Shown: positions 1 to 11,169 of the stretch, one piece after another | How the letters are laid out: every line of letters begins with the position of its first letter | How positions within the stretch are numbered: position 1 is the first letter of the stretch | Assembly (NCBI GenBank): GCA_905221605.1 | Contig: CAJNDS010002489.1 | Location: forward strand, 186,001-250,000 | Source: Symbiodinium natans | Taxonomy: Eukaryota; Sar; Dinophyceae; Suessiales; Symbiodiniaceae | Direction of reading: 5' to 3' | Length of the DNA stretch: 64,000 nt | The notes under the pieces: generated by a model | Told to the model about the DNA's origin: nothing | What the model saw: the letters and a program-made list of their open reading frames with translations, nothing else | Databases searched by the model: none | Position numbers and translations under genes: made by a program

Positions 1-57
1 CCGGAGTTCTAGGCCGTAGCGTCGGCCGAGGCCCACAAACCTCGGGTTCTTTGGGAG

Positions 58-506
58 GGCTATAAGGAGGGTTTAGGGTTTATAGGTTTAGGGTTAGGGT
101 TTAGGGTTTAGGGTTCAGGGGTTTGGGGTTTATCTAGGGCTTATGAGGGTTTAGGGTTTAGGGTTCTTTGGGAGGGTTCAGGGGTTTGGGGTTTATAGGG
201 CTTATGAGGGTTTAGGGTTTCGGGTGAGGTGTTTGAGGTTTTATAGGGCTTTGGGAGGGTTGGGGGGTTTGGGGGGTTTAAAGGTTTTTTTGCGGCTTTA
301 TTGGGTTTATGAGTGTTTAGGGGTATATGGGGGTTTAGGGGGGTTTATGAGGGTTTATGAGGGTTTAGAAGGGTTTATGAGGGTTTAGGAAGGTTTCTGA
401 CGGTTTATGAGGGTCTAGAGGGCTCATAGGGTTTATAGAGTTTACAGAGTTTATAGGGTTTAAGTTCTTAGGCTTTAGGGTTTAGTTGCTTCAGGGTTTT
501 GCAAGG
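58..506 (+). repeat. Degenerate TTTAGGG array
   Basis: G-rich strand on +, with many variants (TTTATGAGGG, TTTATAGGG, TTTGGGG). Followed by a 19-base G run at 521-539 and, after about 110 bp, a C run with CT repeats (657-685). Confidence 0.85.
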
Positions 507-689
507 TTTATAGGTCGTTTGGGGGGGGGGGGGGGGGGGAAGGAGGGAAGGAAGGATGGAGCGTGGGGAGAAGGGAGTGTGAAGGCTTGGGAGGCATAGG
601 AGGCTTGTGGGTTCGGGGGCTTCTGCGGGTTTACTGGAGGCTTTTATGTGATTCTGCCCCCCCCCCCCCCTCTCTCTCTCTCTGCCTGC

Positions 690-1042
690 ATGCCTGGCTG
701 TCTCTTGAAATGGATCTTGCTGGTCCTGCTCTTGGCACCGTGGTGTGCTGTGGCTATCTCAGGCTGCAGGCAAGGAGACCGCCTCATCCCTCGTTCCCAT
801 AAGCGCTGTTCACCTCAGTTTGCAGGGTGCAAGTAGCAGCTTGCTCAGGGTGCAAGGCTGCACTATGTCGTGCTGACTCGTGGGCCGTGCTCAATCCGAA
901 TCTCAAGCACATGCAGAGTAGGTGGAACAACCCACGGCTGAGAACAAGAAGCAACAGCGTCAGTGCCCGGCAGTTCTTCATCCTCTCAATGCGTGTTTGC
1001 AACCCCCAGCAGGCACTCTCAAGACCAAACACATGCTCCTCT
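690..1042. other. Single-copy-looking stretch, no gene supported
   Basis: Short open frames on both strands; none has a recognisable domain. Confidence 0.4.
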
Positions 1043-1178
1043 CCCCAGAGAGCCCAATACCCCTTAATTAAGAAAAATACCTTTTGTTATAAACGGATCC
1101 TGAATATGTTTTACGGTATATATATATATATCTATATCTAGAAATATTCCTTCTTTAAGGGGCATTGGGCTCTCTGGG
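1043..1178. mobile_element. MITE-like inverted repeat with an AT core
   Basis: The left arm, CCCAGAGAGCCCAATACCCC, is mirrored by GGGGCATTGGGCTCTCTGGG at the right end (1159-1178), about 37 bp per arm with a few mismatches. The core holds a (TA)n run at 1117-1131. No coding capacity. Confidence 0.7.
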
Positions 1179-1227
1179 TCATGTCCTCATACGACCCAGG
1201 TCCCAGTGGCGCTCGAAAGACGGGTGC

Positions 1228-1420
1228 CTAAACCCTAAACCCTAAACCCTAATCCCTAAAAAACCTTAATCCCTCAACTTATTAAACCCTGAGCTTACTA
1301 CACCCTGAACTTACTAAATCGAAACCCTAAACCCTAAACCCTAAACCCTAAACCCTATAAATCCTAAACCCTAAACCCTAAACCCTAAACCCTATAAATC
1401 CTAAACCCTAAACCCTAAAC
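1228..1420 (-). repeat. CCCTAAA array flanked by a 26-bp direct duplication
   Basis: About 20 heptamers, some as CCCTATAAATC. The sequence before the array (1202-1227, CCCAGTGGCGCTCGAA then GACGGGTGC) recurs after it (1425-1450) with about three differences. Confidence 0.85.
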
Positions 1421-1529
1421 CGGCCCCAGTGGCGCTCGAAGGATGGGTGCAGATCTGCGAGGCTGCCGCGGCAGCTCGGCCAGCAGCTCGGCGGGCGCCG
1501 CAGCGGCGCGGCCGCTGTCGGCACCTTGA

Positions 1530-1795
1530 CGACGACTGGCTTCTTGGCCAGAACTTGTGGTTTAGGGTTTGTTGGGTTTAGGGGGTTAATGGGGTTTGTA
1601 GAATTGGGGACGACTGGTTTCTTGGGGTCCCCAGAACTTGTGGTTTTGGGTTTGTAGGGTTGGTAGGGTTAATGGGGTTTGTAGGGTTTGTAGGGTTTGT
1701 AGGGTTTGTAGGCTTTAGAGGGTTTATAGGGTTTAGAGGGTTAATGGGGTTTGTAGGGTTTTTAGGGTTTATAGGGTTTGTAGGGTTTATAGGCG
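1530..1795 (+). repeat. TTTGTAGGG / TTTATAGGG variant array with a short upstream duplication
   Basis: Mostly 9-mers TTTGTAGGG rather than the canonical heptamer. A roughly 79-bp segment beginning GACGACTGG and including CCAGAACTTGTGGTTT is present twice (1531 and 1609). Confidence 0.75.
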
Positions 1796-1799
1796 CCAT

Positions 1800-2416
1800 G
1801 CCTCATGCCAGTGAGTCTCTGAAACCCAAAGAGATGATTTCAGCAGTATATTATGCGAGTAGCCGAGACCCACTCTCAAGGCCTTGCTGCTTGGGGGGGC
1901 GAAATGCTCATCCTAGGTTGCCATAGATCACTACCGCTCGGCTTTTGCCGAACTGTTCGTTGCAAATTTGCCACCGCTTTCCCTCGTGTGAGATGCATGA
2001 TAACCAGCATCAGATACGCCCAGACGACAAACGGCTACAGTAGGCACCAGAATCTGCATGACGTCTCACGTTGTTGATCAACATGTCCTACTTCGCACTG
2101 GAAGTCCAGGCTACAAGGCTCAGGTGTGTGGCCTGCGGGCTCCTATCTGTCCAGCTTCCTACGATGTGGGATCATGTAAGATGCTACGCCAAACAAGGGT
2201 AAAGTTTAAAGCTTACTTTCTCGACTGCAAGGTCCTTCACGTCACATTGCCAACTTCTGGGCGCCGCGCCGAACGCCATGTCTTGAAGAGTGCGCCATCG
2301 TGTCCTTGGTGTTGCTTCGTCTGTCCGTGTGTCCAGTCATGTTTCTTTCCTGTGGTCACCCAGACACTTACTCAATGCCTTGACTCAACATCACACTCTA
2401 TGCCCTAAGGCCTATA
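1800..2416. other. No gene supported
   Basis: Mixed composition with open frames of up to 116 codons on +. None has a recognisable domain. Confidence 0.4.
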
Positions 2417-2485
2417 GACCCTAAACCCTAAACCCTAAACCCTAAATCCTAAACCCTAAACCCTAAACCCCAAACCCTAAACCCA
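2417..2485 (-). repeat. CCCTAAA array
   Basis: About nine heptamers with single-base variants. Confidence 0.85.
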
Positions 2486-2670
2486 GCATGCGGCACAGCA
2501 TTCATGAACAGCGTCTGAAGTAGAGGAAGATCCGCGTGGTGGCGGCCTTGGTTTGGTTGGGCCCTCTATGGGGACTCCCCAGTGCCCAAAAGCAAGACGC
2601 CAGGATGCTGAGCCGCTAAGCAAGCGCCTGGGATCAATACCTATCATTACAACTAGCCAGGATAAAAGGC

Positions 2671-2671
2671 G

Positions 2672-2702
<31 letters not shown>

Positions 2703-2790
2703 CTATAAATATATGTATCTATATATAATGTGCATATTTGTATAATTTCATACATATAAATATATCTACAAGTATCTGTATAATATGTAA
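2671..2790. repeat. (TA)n microsatellite and AT-rich tail
   Basis: A perfect TA run at about 2671-2697, then ATATGTATCTATATATAATG-like sequence. Confidence 0.85.
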
Positions 2791-2919
2791 CCCGCACAGC
2801 CGAAGAACATCAAAGTCTTCAGCAGGCGAAGGCGACCATGCGCTGGCAGGCAGCAGGAAGAGCCAGGTGCGGCACATGAACGAAGTTGCTCTAATTATCT
2901 CTAAAAATGAGCAGCCCGT

Positions 2920-2976
2920 TAGGGTTTAGGGTTTAGGGTTTGGGGGTTTAGGGTTTAGGGTTCAAGGTTTAGGGTT
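2920..2976 (+). repeat. TTTAGGG array
   Basis: Eight heptamers, partly degenerate, adjoining a family A MITE. Confidence 0.8.
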
Positions 2977-2991
2977 TGAGGAAAGCTTTGC

Positions 2992-3095
2992 ATGGGTTTC
3001 CGAAATCAGGGGTACCTTGTTGGGCTCCTTATTCTAAGGGGATCCTTCTGTTTGGGGGTCTACTTTAGGTCCCCTATTTTCGTAAACCCCCACAT
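2992..3095 (-). mobile_element. MITE family A, copy 1
   Basis: Ends GGGTTTCCGAAATCAGGGG and CCCCTATTTTCGTAAACCCC are inverted relatives. Other copies: 10368-10478, 18919-19065, 38601-38705. Confidence 0.75.
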
Positions 3096-3099
3096 AGAA

Positions 3100-4147
3100 C
3101 TTGCTATACTAAAGGTCCCTTTTGACCCGAAACAACCCCCGCATGCTGGGCATGCGAGAATGCTGCACAATGAACGTGGGGTGTCGTCTTGTCGGGTGAA
3201 CGCGCAACGCTTTTCAAATCTGAGGCTTTTTTTACCGTGCGTGGACATAGAAGCCAGGTTTAGGGTCGAAAGCTCGTTCCTGCAACGTTACATTTCCTTG
3301 CAGATTCATGCACCATGCGGCTTCTGCTAAGCGATACTGGCATGCCTACGGGCTACGGTTGAGCAGTGGAGGGGTTCAGCGTTGAGCTGGGCCGGTGATG
3401 TCAGGTACAGATCCCTTTGGCCGATAAGCGACACCTCTCAGTCAACAGCGTGTAATTCTGAATCCCTGGAGCAACCCATCCCTGAGTTCAGGATGTATAG
3501 GGCGAGCAGGGTATGTAGAGATACCGCTTAGGTGTTGTGGTTCAGGGTGTAGAGTCCCATGTGTCACACTGAACTCCGCACCCCTTGATCCTGGGACTAG
3601 CCTCATCCGAGCTCTAAGCCTGTGGGGGTCCCTCTCACGATGGGACTCTCTACAAAAGCACCTCAAAAAGGGACCCGAACTTGCAAAAAAAACTCGTATG
3701 GTGCACGGCTTGGAATTAGAGCTATACCCTAAAACCTAAGCCCCAAAAACCCAAAAACCCAAAAACCCTTAAACCCTTAAACCCTGAGGCGCAAGCCCAA
3801 GCACCTGGAGCCCCAACATCCGACACCGCACCTCTGCAAAGTCGCGCGCGAAGGTCAGCCATCCGCGCGGATCCTCTTAAGGGGTGTGGGGGGGTTTGGG
3901 GGGGTTTGGGGGGTTCGGCAAACTAGTGGACAGCAAACCTTGCAAGCACAGACAAGCAACCAACAGACCCAAATCCCGGGTCGCAGTTGATACGCTACTT
4001 GCGGCATGTTCTTTTCAGCTTGTGAGCCATGTGTGCAACACCCTAGGGCCCTGACTTGTTGTGGGCCCTGCCTACCAGCCAGTGCCCAAACAACAAGAAG
4101 AAGTTGCCCCTTGATGAGTAGGTAGGTAGCCCGCATTTGCACAGTCA
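3100..4147. other. Repeat-poor stretch, no gene supported
   Basis: Contains degenerate CCCAAAAACC and CCCTTAAA words near 3725-3785. The longest frame (97 codons, minus) ends in Pro-rich repeat-like sequence. Nothing recognised. Confidence 0.4.
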
Positions 4148-4214
4148 CCCTAAACCCTGAACCCCCTAAACCCTAAACCCTAAACCCGAAACCCTAAACC
4201 CTAAACCCTAAACC
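4148..4214 (-). repeat. CCCTAAA array
   Basis: About nine heptamers. A further single-copy stretch (4215-5290) follows with an AT run at 4740-4765 and no gene supported. Confidence 0.8.
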
Positions 4215-4736
4215 ACCAATCCTGCGGGAACTCGTTGGGCGTGGTGGTGGGCTCCCCACACACAGCATACTTGGAGCACCAACCTGGGCGCGCCACATTA
4301 CCCTTTAATCCCTTTTGCAACGCACTTTGTAGGGTTTAGGGTTCAGGGTTGAGGCATTAAGCCTACAACCACCATGTATACCTCATTCCCTACTTGAAGA
4401 ACCAGAAGGATGAAGAGGGGCCCAGGGTGCGAAGTTTAGGGTGTGCTTGAGGTTCAATGATTCAAAACCCTTAACCCCTAAAGTCCATAATGCTCTTGTT
4501 ACTGGAGAGCTTAGGCTGGGGGGGTGATGTGCATAATGTTGAGGAGATGAGGGCTTTGTGGCTCTCATGGCCTCATGGTTGGTCTTGGTTCCAAGACCTC
4601 AAAGCCAAAGCCTGACGGAAGGGCGCTGATCCTCCTTGTGTCGGGGCCACCCTGTGACTTGAACCTTAAACCCTGGTGCAGGTCGGCACCCGAAACCTGC
4701 AGTTCCTTGAATGACGTTTTTTACAATATACTGAGT

Positions 4737-4768
<32 letters not shown>

Positions 4769-5293
4769 AATAATGTACTACACATTACACAAAAAATCAA
4801 AACCTGAATACGCTCCACACCAGCTACGCCTTTCTGCATCAAAGTCGCCGTCATTCCTGAGGGGCATGGGACGAAGGCTTTCGATTCAGTGGGCAGTGTC
4901 TTGGAAGTCTCTGTAAGGGGCTTAGGGTTAAGGCTTAAGGGTTTTTGTCCCAGTAATCAACTAACTCAAGGTTGATCATGACATTGCGTACTTTATAGGT
5001 ACAGTACCAGAGTGCACGGACACCACAAAAAAAACGAAGTGCTGACCGGCTTTGTGGGGCAAAGGGCCCTGGGGTTTAGGGTTTAGGGGCTGCCAGCTCG
5101 AAAAAAGTGTCCGGCTGCATCATGTGAGGCATCACGCAGAAGTGCATTACCACGGGGAGGGGGGGGTGGCGGGGCACACTGGCAACTGTGGCCATGCTAG
5201 AATTAGAGTCAACTCGAAATCGACATGAGCCAGCGTGTGCAAATTCAACGAGGGCGGGAAAGCTAGCCAAGAACTGCTCATGCGGACTTAAGC

Positions 5294-5406
5294 TTGGGAT
5301 GTTCCCCCTAACACGAACAGTCCTTGATAATAGGAATTAGAATGGGGGGGAGGGGGGATACTAGAATCCCTATAAGGACTGAGTAGTAGAAGGGGAACAT
5401 CCCAAA
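5294..5406. mobile_element. MITE family C, copy 1
   Basis: TTGGGATGTTCCCC at the left is mirrored by GGGGAACATCCCAA at the right; inner arms AACAGTCCTT and AAGGACTG also pair. Other copies: 53697-53774, half copies at 27119-27183 and 40755-40777. Confidence 0.8.
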
Positions 5407-5498
5407 TTTCAGCACATCCAGAAGAAACTTCTCTGTCCGGGAGCCGTCCGTCGGGTTGCTACTCAGGGCGATCGAGAACGTAGTTTGGGGTTTAGGGT

Positions 5499-5660
5499 TT
5501 AGGGGGGGGTGGGGGGGCGGGCGGTGGGGGTGGGCGGGGGGGGGGTGGGGGGGGGCGGGGGGGGGGGTATGGGGGGCGGCGGGGGGGGGTGGGTGGGGGG
5601 GGGGGGGGGGGTGGGGGGTGGGGGGGGGGGGGTATGGGGGGGGGGGGGGGGGCGGCGGGG
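5499..5660 (+). repeat. Extreme G-rich tract
   Basis: About 160 bp of almost pure G with scattered T, C and A on +, expanded from a TTTAGGG edge. It should form G-quadruplexes; the glycine/proline frames it creates are not genes. Confidence 0.9.
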
Positions 5661-5662
5661 TA

Positions 5663-5762
5663 GTATCATTCTGAAAGGGACCATAAGGATAATGGGGGTT
5701 GTTGTAATATAATTATAAAAGGGGCCGTAAGGGAACGCTAGTAGTAATTATTCCGGCCACTG
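5663..5762. mobile_element. MITE family D copy
   Basis: GGGACCATAAGG, GGGGGTTGTTGTAATATAAT and AGTAGTAATTATTCCGGCC match the family seen at 18612-18696, 19354-19450, 34866-34966 and 53872-54046. The left end lies against the G tract. Confidence 0.55.
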
Positions 5763-6027
5763 TCTTAACCTCTCCCTCGCTACACGGATCGACCGCGATG
5801 CACTTCTTTCTTCTGGTATGTAGAAGAGGAATCGGGAAAAACACAAGAAGCATCTAGACAGAATCTCTCTAAGCTATGGCTCCTTTCCAGAGCACCCCAA
5901 AATAAAACCAAAGTCTATCATAACAAGGACGCCAAACACAAAAGACAAAAAACACGGCCCACAATGTATGGACCTCACCTAGGCTGGCCCTTAGAAAGCC
6001 CAAGAAAGGAGACATAAAACGTCTCTG

Positions 6028-6122
6028 AACCCGAAACCCTAAGCCCTGAACCCTGAACCCTGAGCTCTGAACCCTGAACCCTAAACCCTAAACCCTAAAC
6101 TCTAAACCCTAAACCCTAAACC
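6028..6122 (-). repeat. CCCTAAA / CCCTGAA array
   Basis: About 13 heptamers, alternating CCCTGAA and CCCTAAA. Confidence 0.85.
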
Positions 6123-6198
6123 GCAATACATCTTCAAGCCGAAGAGCTGGTTGAAGGACAAAAAGGCACACCGCCGATCCTGGTCCGAAGACATGTGC

Positions 6199-6362
6199 AG
6201 GGTTTAGGGGTTTAGGGCTTGGGGTTTTTAGGGCTTGGGGTTTAGGGTTTTAGGGTTTAGGGCTTGGGGGTTTGGGGGTTTAGGGTTTTAAAGGGTTAAG
6301 GGTTTAGGAGGTCTAGCTTAGGGATTTAGGGTTTAGGGGTTTGGGGGGTTGGGGGGTAGGTA
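6199..6362 (+). repeat. Degenerate TTTAGGG array
   Basis: Opposite orientation to the array 80 bp upstream. Units vary in G number (TTTGGGGG, TTTTAGGG). Confidence 0.8.
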
Positions 6363-6428
6363 TTTACGCGTTTTCATGACTGGAACCTCTTGAGCACGGG
6401 CCCAGTGCAAGGCATGCTCCTCAGAAAT

Positions 6429-6549
6429 ACTTGGAGGTTCATGGGTTTAGGGTTTAGGGTGTAGGGTCATAAGTAATACTTATAACCTTGTTTTGGGTGC
6501 GTATAACCCTACTTATAACTACCCATGCAGCCCATGAACCTTCAAGTAG
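6429..6549. mobile_element. MITE family B copy
   Basis: ACTTGGAGGTTCATGGG at the left and CCCATGAACCTTCAAGT at the right. TTTAGGG words lie inside the left arm. Tail-to-tail core TAACCTT/ACCCTACTTATAACTA as in the other copies. Confidence 0.75.
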
Positions 6550-7545
6550 GGAACATGCCTCAGCTCAAAACCCAGACAATCATCTGGGGTTGCTCTAGGT
6601 TGGGTCCCCGAAGAAGTACCCTTTATCAATAGAAGCCCCTAAACCCCTAAACCCTACCCAGCCTTATCGTTTAAAGGGAATATTGCAAAAAGGTACACTG
6701 ACTTAGGAACACCTCCAAAACCGAAGCAAAACCCTAAAATCTTCAACTACAAAGCCCAAGACGCCAAATCCCTTGGTTTGTTGTGGTGACTGACGTGCTC
6801 TTGCTGCGAAAGCAGAAACAAGGACCCGCATTCCCCGAGTAATAATTGCATCTTACACCCCCAAGCCTCCATCCAAAAACTTAACGCCCCAGACCGGCCA
6901 GCATCTTCGGATGAAGGAAATTGGCTCGTGCCTTTCGGGCTTTCTGATTTTGGTCGCCATCCCACCCGTGCGAAACATGTCCAACATTGCTTTACAAGCT
7001 GGTCTCTGGCGAGTCCTTGCTGCACTGGGCCTGGCAGCCCACGAGGCCTGGCTAGCGTAGGTGCCAAAGGGCGTTCAAAGGGCGCTTGATGGGGGAAGGT
7101 GGTGCAATTCATCGGCTGCGGCGCTATATAGTTCTGGAGCCATCTTACTTGAAGACCAAGCGCAAGGACAAAGTCACTGCAAATCCTGACGTTCAAGCTT
7201 CTACTGTAGGCTTCGAGCTTACATTTCTCCACTTCGGCTTTGGGTGGAGGACCTCAAAGCTTGGAAGACAAAGGGCATGGTTAGACCCAAGGTGAGCTTT
7301 GCACATTCCTTCTCGAGGTATCAGAAACTGGGAAAAAGGTTGATGTAGGTACGACACCACGAAAGAGTATCATAGAAAAAGAGAGAGGGATGGGGAGGAA
7401 GTCCAGGGCGTGACAGCAACGCCCGCGCGTACCACATTATCATGGAGATGGCAAGCACTAATGGTGTTCATACATTGTGCACGAAAGCCGTAAACTCGCA
7501 GCATGCTCACCCAGAGGCCATACCCCTGCAGGAGGCGGAAATTCT
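6550..7545. other. No gene supported
   Basis: A 161-codon minus-strand frame (6747-7232) is the longest, with no domain and no paralogue in the window. A short CCCTAAA array follows at 7546-7593. Confidence 0.35.
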
Positions 7546-7707
7546 AAACCCTGAACCTTAAACCCTAAACCCTAAACCCTAAACCCTAAACCCAAGTGAA
7601 AACAAACTCTGGCGAGGTGCTGTAGCCATTGAAGTCGTCACCGATGCGAACAGCACCACCCAAATTGTCGCACCATCGGTCCTGGCCAACTCAACCGACT
7701 TCCATCT

Positions 7708-7850
7708 CCCTAAACCCTAAACCCTAAACCCTAAACCCTAAACCCTAAACCCTAAACCCTAAACCCTAAACCCTAAACCCTAAACCCTAAACCCTAAACC
7801 CTAAACTAAACACTAAACCCTAAGCCCTAAACCCTAAACCCTAAAACCTG
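7708..7850 (-). repeat. Long CCCTAAA array
   Basis: About 20 heptamers, most of them perfect, degenerating at the right end. Confidence 0.9.
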
Positions 7851-8011
7851 CTACACCCGAAGCCTTCAACTCTATACTCTGCTCCCCAAAGCAGCGTTGG
7901 CTTTGGGATAGATGTGGAGAAGCTTGATGGGCATGGGCTGCTTTCGAGACCATGAATGCTACTCCAACGGACTGCAAGCCCCTTTTTGACACTCACACTC
8001 GAACTAGGTAG

Positions 8012-8028
8012 GTGTAGGTGTGTATGTG

Positions 8029-8076
<48 letters not shown>

Positions 8077-8077
8077 T

Positions 8078-8134
<57 letters not shown>

Positions 8135-8147
8135 TGTGTGTGTGTGT
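8012..8147 (+). repeat. (TG)n / (TGCG)n microsatellite
   Basis: Alternating TG flanks a central TGCG block (about 8040-8080). Alternating purine-pyrimidine DNA of this kind favours Z-DNA. Confidence 0.9.
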
Positions 8148-8294
8148 TCAGGGCGAAGGGTTTAGAGTTTAGGGTTTATTTAGGGTGCAGGAGTCAGTGA
8201 AGGCGCACTGACTGCGAGTTCGCCACAGAGTTCATCTTTGAAGCCGGCCGCAAGCCTGCTACGCCAACCCTGAAGAACACGTCCATCAGTTGAC

Positions 8295-8476
8295 CCTAAA
8301 CCCTAAACCCTAAACCCTAAACCCTAAACCTTAAACCAAGCTCATCCTGCGCCAGGAGGGTGTAGGTGACCTGGGCAACCAAGCCACCAAGGAGTCAGAA
8401 CCCTAACGACCTAAAACCCTACCCTAAACCCTAAACCCTAAACCCTAAACCCTAAACCCTAAACCCTAAACCCTAA
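8295..8476 (-). repeat. Two CCCTAAA arrays
   Basis: 8295-8336 and 8414-8476, separated by about 75 bp of unique sequence. Confidence 0.85.
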
Positions 8477-8563
8477 ACTCCCAAAATCACCCTAGCACCC
8501 CAGCATCCGAAAACTGCCCCAAAACCTAAAAATGGTAAAGACGCAGAACCACCCTAAGCCGAA

Positions 8564-8682
8564 AGGTTCATGGGTAGCTTGTAGTAGAGCGACAAGTACC
8601 CTCAAGAAGGTGGCAACCAGTCATACTTATGGTCGCCGTACTTATAACCCGCACTTTAACTACCCATGAACCTTCAAGTAGC
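8564..8682. mobile_element. MITE family B copy
   Basis: GGTTCATGGGTAGCTTG at the left and AACTACCCATGAACCTTCAA at the right. Confidence 0.75.
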
Positions 8683-8844
8683 CCTAAACCCTCAACCCTA
8701 AACCCTGAACCCTTAACCGGGCTCAACCTCGCTTGCTGCCATGCTTTGCCGCGTTCCAAAGCCACGACAAGCAACAAAACCATGGCCTCACTTTAAACCA
8801 AGATGCTCTTGGACGCCGACTGCTGTCAACTAGACCCAACCACA

Positions 8845-8932
8845 ACCCTAAACCCCAAACCCTAAACCCCAAACCCTAAACCCTAAACCTCAAACCCCAA
8901 ACCCCAAACCCTGAACCCTAAGCTCCGCACTC
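8845..8932 (-). repeat. CCCTAAA / CCCCAAA array
   Basis: About 12 heptamers, half of them CCCCAAA. Confidence 0.85.
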
Positions 8933-9026
8933 CACTGCAAGAATTCTGAAACAGGCCATCGTTACGACTTTGGGACCCATGCCGCTGTCTGCATTGGCGT
9001 GAAGTCGGCCCATCAGCAATGGCCGC

Positions 9027-9473
9027 ATGGGGAAACCTAGAGTCTACACTAGCTTTTCACGGGGCATGCGCGGGATTGAAGCGGCTGCTTACTACAAGAA
9101 GGCTTGCAAAAAAGAGCTTCCGTGCTTTGTTGCAACTTTGTACCATCAGCAGTCAACATTTGCAATCTGCAGCATGTTGAGCCAAGAGCTGGGTGAGCGG
9201 CGGCATTGGCACCTTTCTTTCTTCATCCAAACAGTAGCGATGAATAGCGAATGCTACATGAAGACAAGAGCCTGCGTGGGAGAGCTCTTGTTGGATTCTG
9301 CTTCGTGCGCACTTTGCTCGGACGGGTGCTGCAACATGTGCAAGGCCTATCTTACCGGGGCTGGAGCAGCCCTGGCAACCCTGGCAACCCGTTTTGGGTC
9401 AAAAGCGACCACCCTCTGCGGACCTCTGTCTGGAGGAGATATCGGTTTCACTAAACCCTGGCACTACCACTAA
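9027..9473 (+). CDS. Unrecognised 148-codon open frame
   Basis: ATG to TAA, with a Cys-rich middle (LCSDGCCNMCKAYLTGAGAA) and a fairly even composition. It lies in otherwise array-dominated DNA with no matching neighbour. It could be a single exon or chance; its C-terminus runs into CCCTAAA-like sequence, which argues for chance at that end. Confidence 0.2.
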   Translation: MGKPRVYTSFSRGMRGIEAAAYYKKACKKELPCFVATLYHQQSTFAICSMLSQELGERRHWHLSFFIQTVAMNSECYMKTRACVGELLLDSASCALCSDGCCNMCKAYLTGAGAALATLATRFGSKATTLCGPLSGGDIGFTKPWHYH

Positions 9474-9474
9474 A

Positions 9475-10160
9475 TCCCAAACCCTGACCTCCCACACCCC
9501 GACGAACCCTAAGCGGTAAACCCGCGAAGGCCCCCAGATTTCCCTAAGCCTCAAGCCCTAACGAACCTAAAGCCTAAAATCATCTAGTATGAAAAGTAAT
9601 TATTACTAACGGCACTTGTAGAACGAATCCTACTAGTAAAACTCGTAGTAAAAGCTCATTGCCGAAGAAATTCCCCATTCCTCATCGTCCTTTGCAGAGG
9701 CTTTCCAAGCCATCATGTCGCAATCCATCTGCTAAAATCATCAACGTGCTTTTTCAGATGAGTCGGTTGATCAAGAATGTCTTGATTTTGCCGTCCTGTA
9801 GAAAGACTGAATTTTGCACCGCAGCGCCATATGCAAAGATATCTGTTTCGAGCTATATCACCATCGATAAGAAGCAATTTTGAGATACTTCGGCTTATTT
9901 ACAACGTAAGCTTGAGATATACAGGTTTACTCAGATTAACTTCTATCAGAGCACCCCCGCCCGGGACCGGTCGCAAGTTCCACAACGAGCTTCAATCAGC
10001 TGGGTTCCTACAAAGACTATATTGTCCTTCGCAAGGAGACGAGATGTCTTTCGCAACATGACCGATGTCCAGCCGCATCCCCATCACAGGCTTTAAGCGT
10101 ATCAGGGCTCAAGAACCTGGGCGGCAAGAGCAGGCCGCTGCTTTCGAAACCCTGATACAC
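9475..10160. other. No gene supported
   Basis: AT-richer than its surroundings; frames up to 76 codons, none recognised. A short CCCTAAA array ends it (10161-10206). Confidence 0.4.
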
Positions 10161-10367
10161 CAAACCCTAAACCCTAAACCCTAACCCTAAACCCTAAACC
10201 CTAAACGCTGTCTTTGTGGCTGGGTCCCTGCGGTACCTTTTCGCAGCGCAGCACTGATCTGTACGCTTCTCATGCTCTGTACAAGGCTACGAGAAATCAC
10301 GAGGGCGAACCAAGTGGTCTTGTTGCGGTATTCGCAATTTGCTGCAGGTGTTGCAAACGCTCAGCAC

Positions 10368-10478
10368 ATATGGGGGTTTACGAAAATAGGGGACCCCTAA
10401 CATAGACCCCAAATATATAGTAGGATTCCCATAGAAAAAGTGCCCCAAAAAGGTACCCCTAATTTCGGAAACCTCCGT
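10368..10478 (+). mobile_element. MITE family A, copy 2 (no internal array)
   Basis: ATATGGGGGTTTACGAAAAT at the left, ACCCCTAATTTCGGAAACCT at the right. It shows the uninterrupted form of the site that carries a CCCTAAA array in copy 3. Confidence 0.8.
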
Positions 10479-11090
10479 GTCAGTGGGCACGACCAAACTC
10501 TCAGTGCTCGGTCAGCTCAGCAGGGGAAGTGTCAGGTGGAGCGCCACCTGGCATCTGCGTCTTGACGCTATGGGGTCTCCAGAACCTGTCCTAGGTACAG
10601 ACCCCTGTTCTTGACGCTAGCGAATCTAGGGGCCTGAAACACTAGAATAGGGTATGGGGGGGGTTATCGTAGAAAAAATATAAATGGACCATAGGGGAAG
10701 ACTATTATATTACCTGCTGTGTCAACTTTGGGATAGCTTGGGCCAAGCGGCAGAATCTTGTGATTGAGCTCGATACGCTTGATCTGCTGGATCTAGCCCT
10801 GGCCGCAGAACTTAGGGTTTAGGGTTTAGGATTTCGGGTTTCGGGTTTAGGGTTTTTTTGGCTCCCGGCATAGCTGGACGAACCACTCCGCGGAGTGTAG
10901 GGTTTAGGGCTTCATCTCGTTCGGGCATGGTGTGCATCGCAGCGAAACCGCAAGAATTCCCACCGCATGCCCTGAGCCCGGGGGCCTTGTCCGTCTTGAA
11001 GACACCTGCTGCAGATCTTGCAGCTTCTTCGCGAAGGCCCCAATAACGGCCAGCGAGGGGCCTCCAAGGCTTGCAACTCCGGATCCCCAT

Positions 11091-11168
11091 ACTTGGAGGT
11101 TCAGGGGTAGTTAGAAGTAAGTAGGATAACTATAGATATAACCTTGTCTACCCATGAACCTTCAAGTA
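11091..11168. mobile_element. MITE family B copy, short
   Basis: ACTTGGAGGTTCAGGGGTAG and CTACCCATGAACCTTCAAGT, with a core reduced to about 40 bp. Confidence 0.75.
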
Positions 11169-11169
11169 T

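Noticed and set aside
1..506. True chromosome end
   Set aside because: The array is degenerate, the window continues with ordinary sequence, and similar arrays occur throughout in both orientations.
1578..1799. Asn-Pro repeat protein on the minus strand
   Set aside because: Direct translation of the TTTGTAGGG-type array.
5456..5712. Glycine-rich and proline-rich frames
   Set aside because: Products of the poly-G tract.
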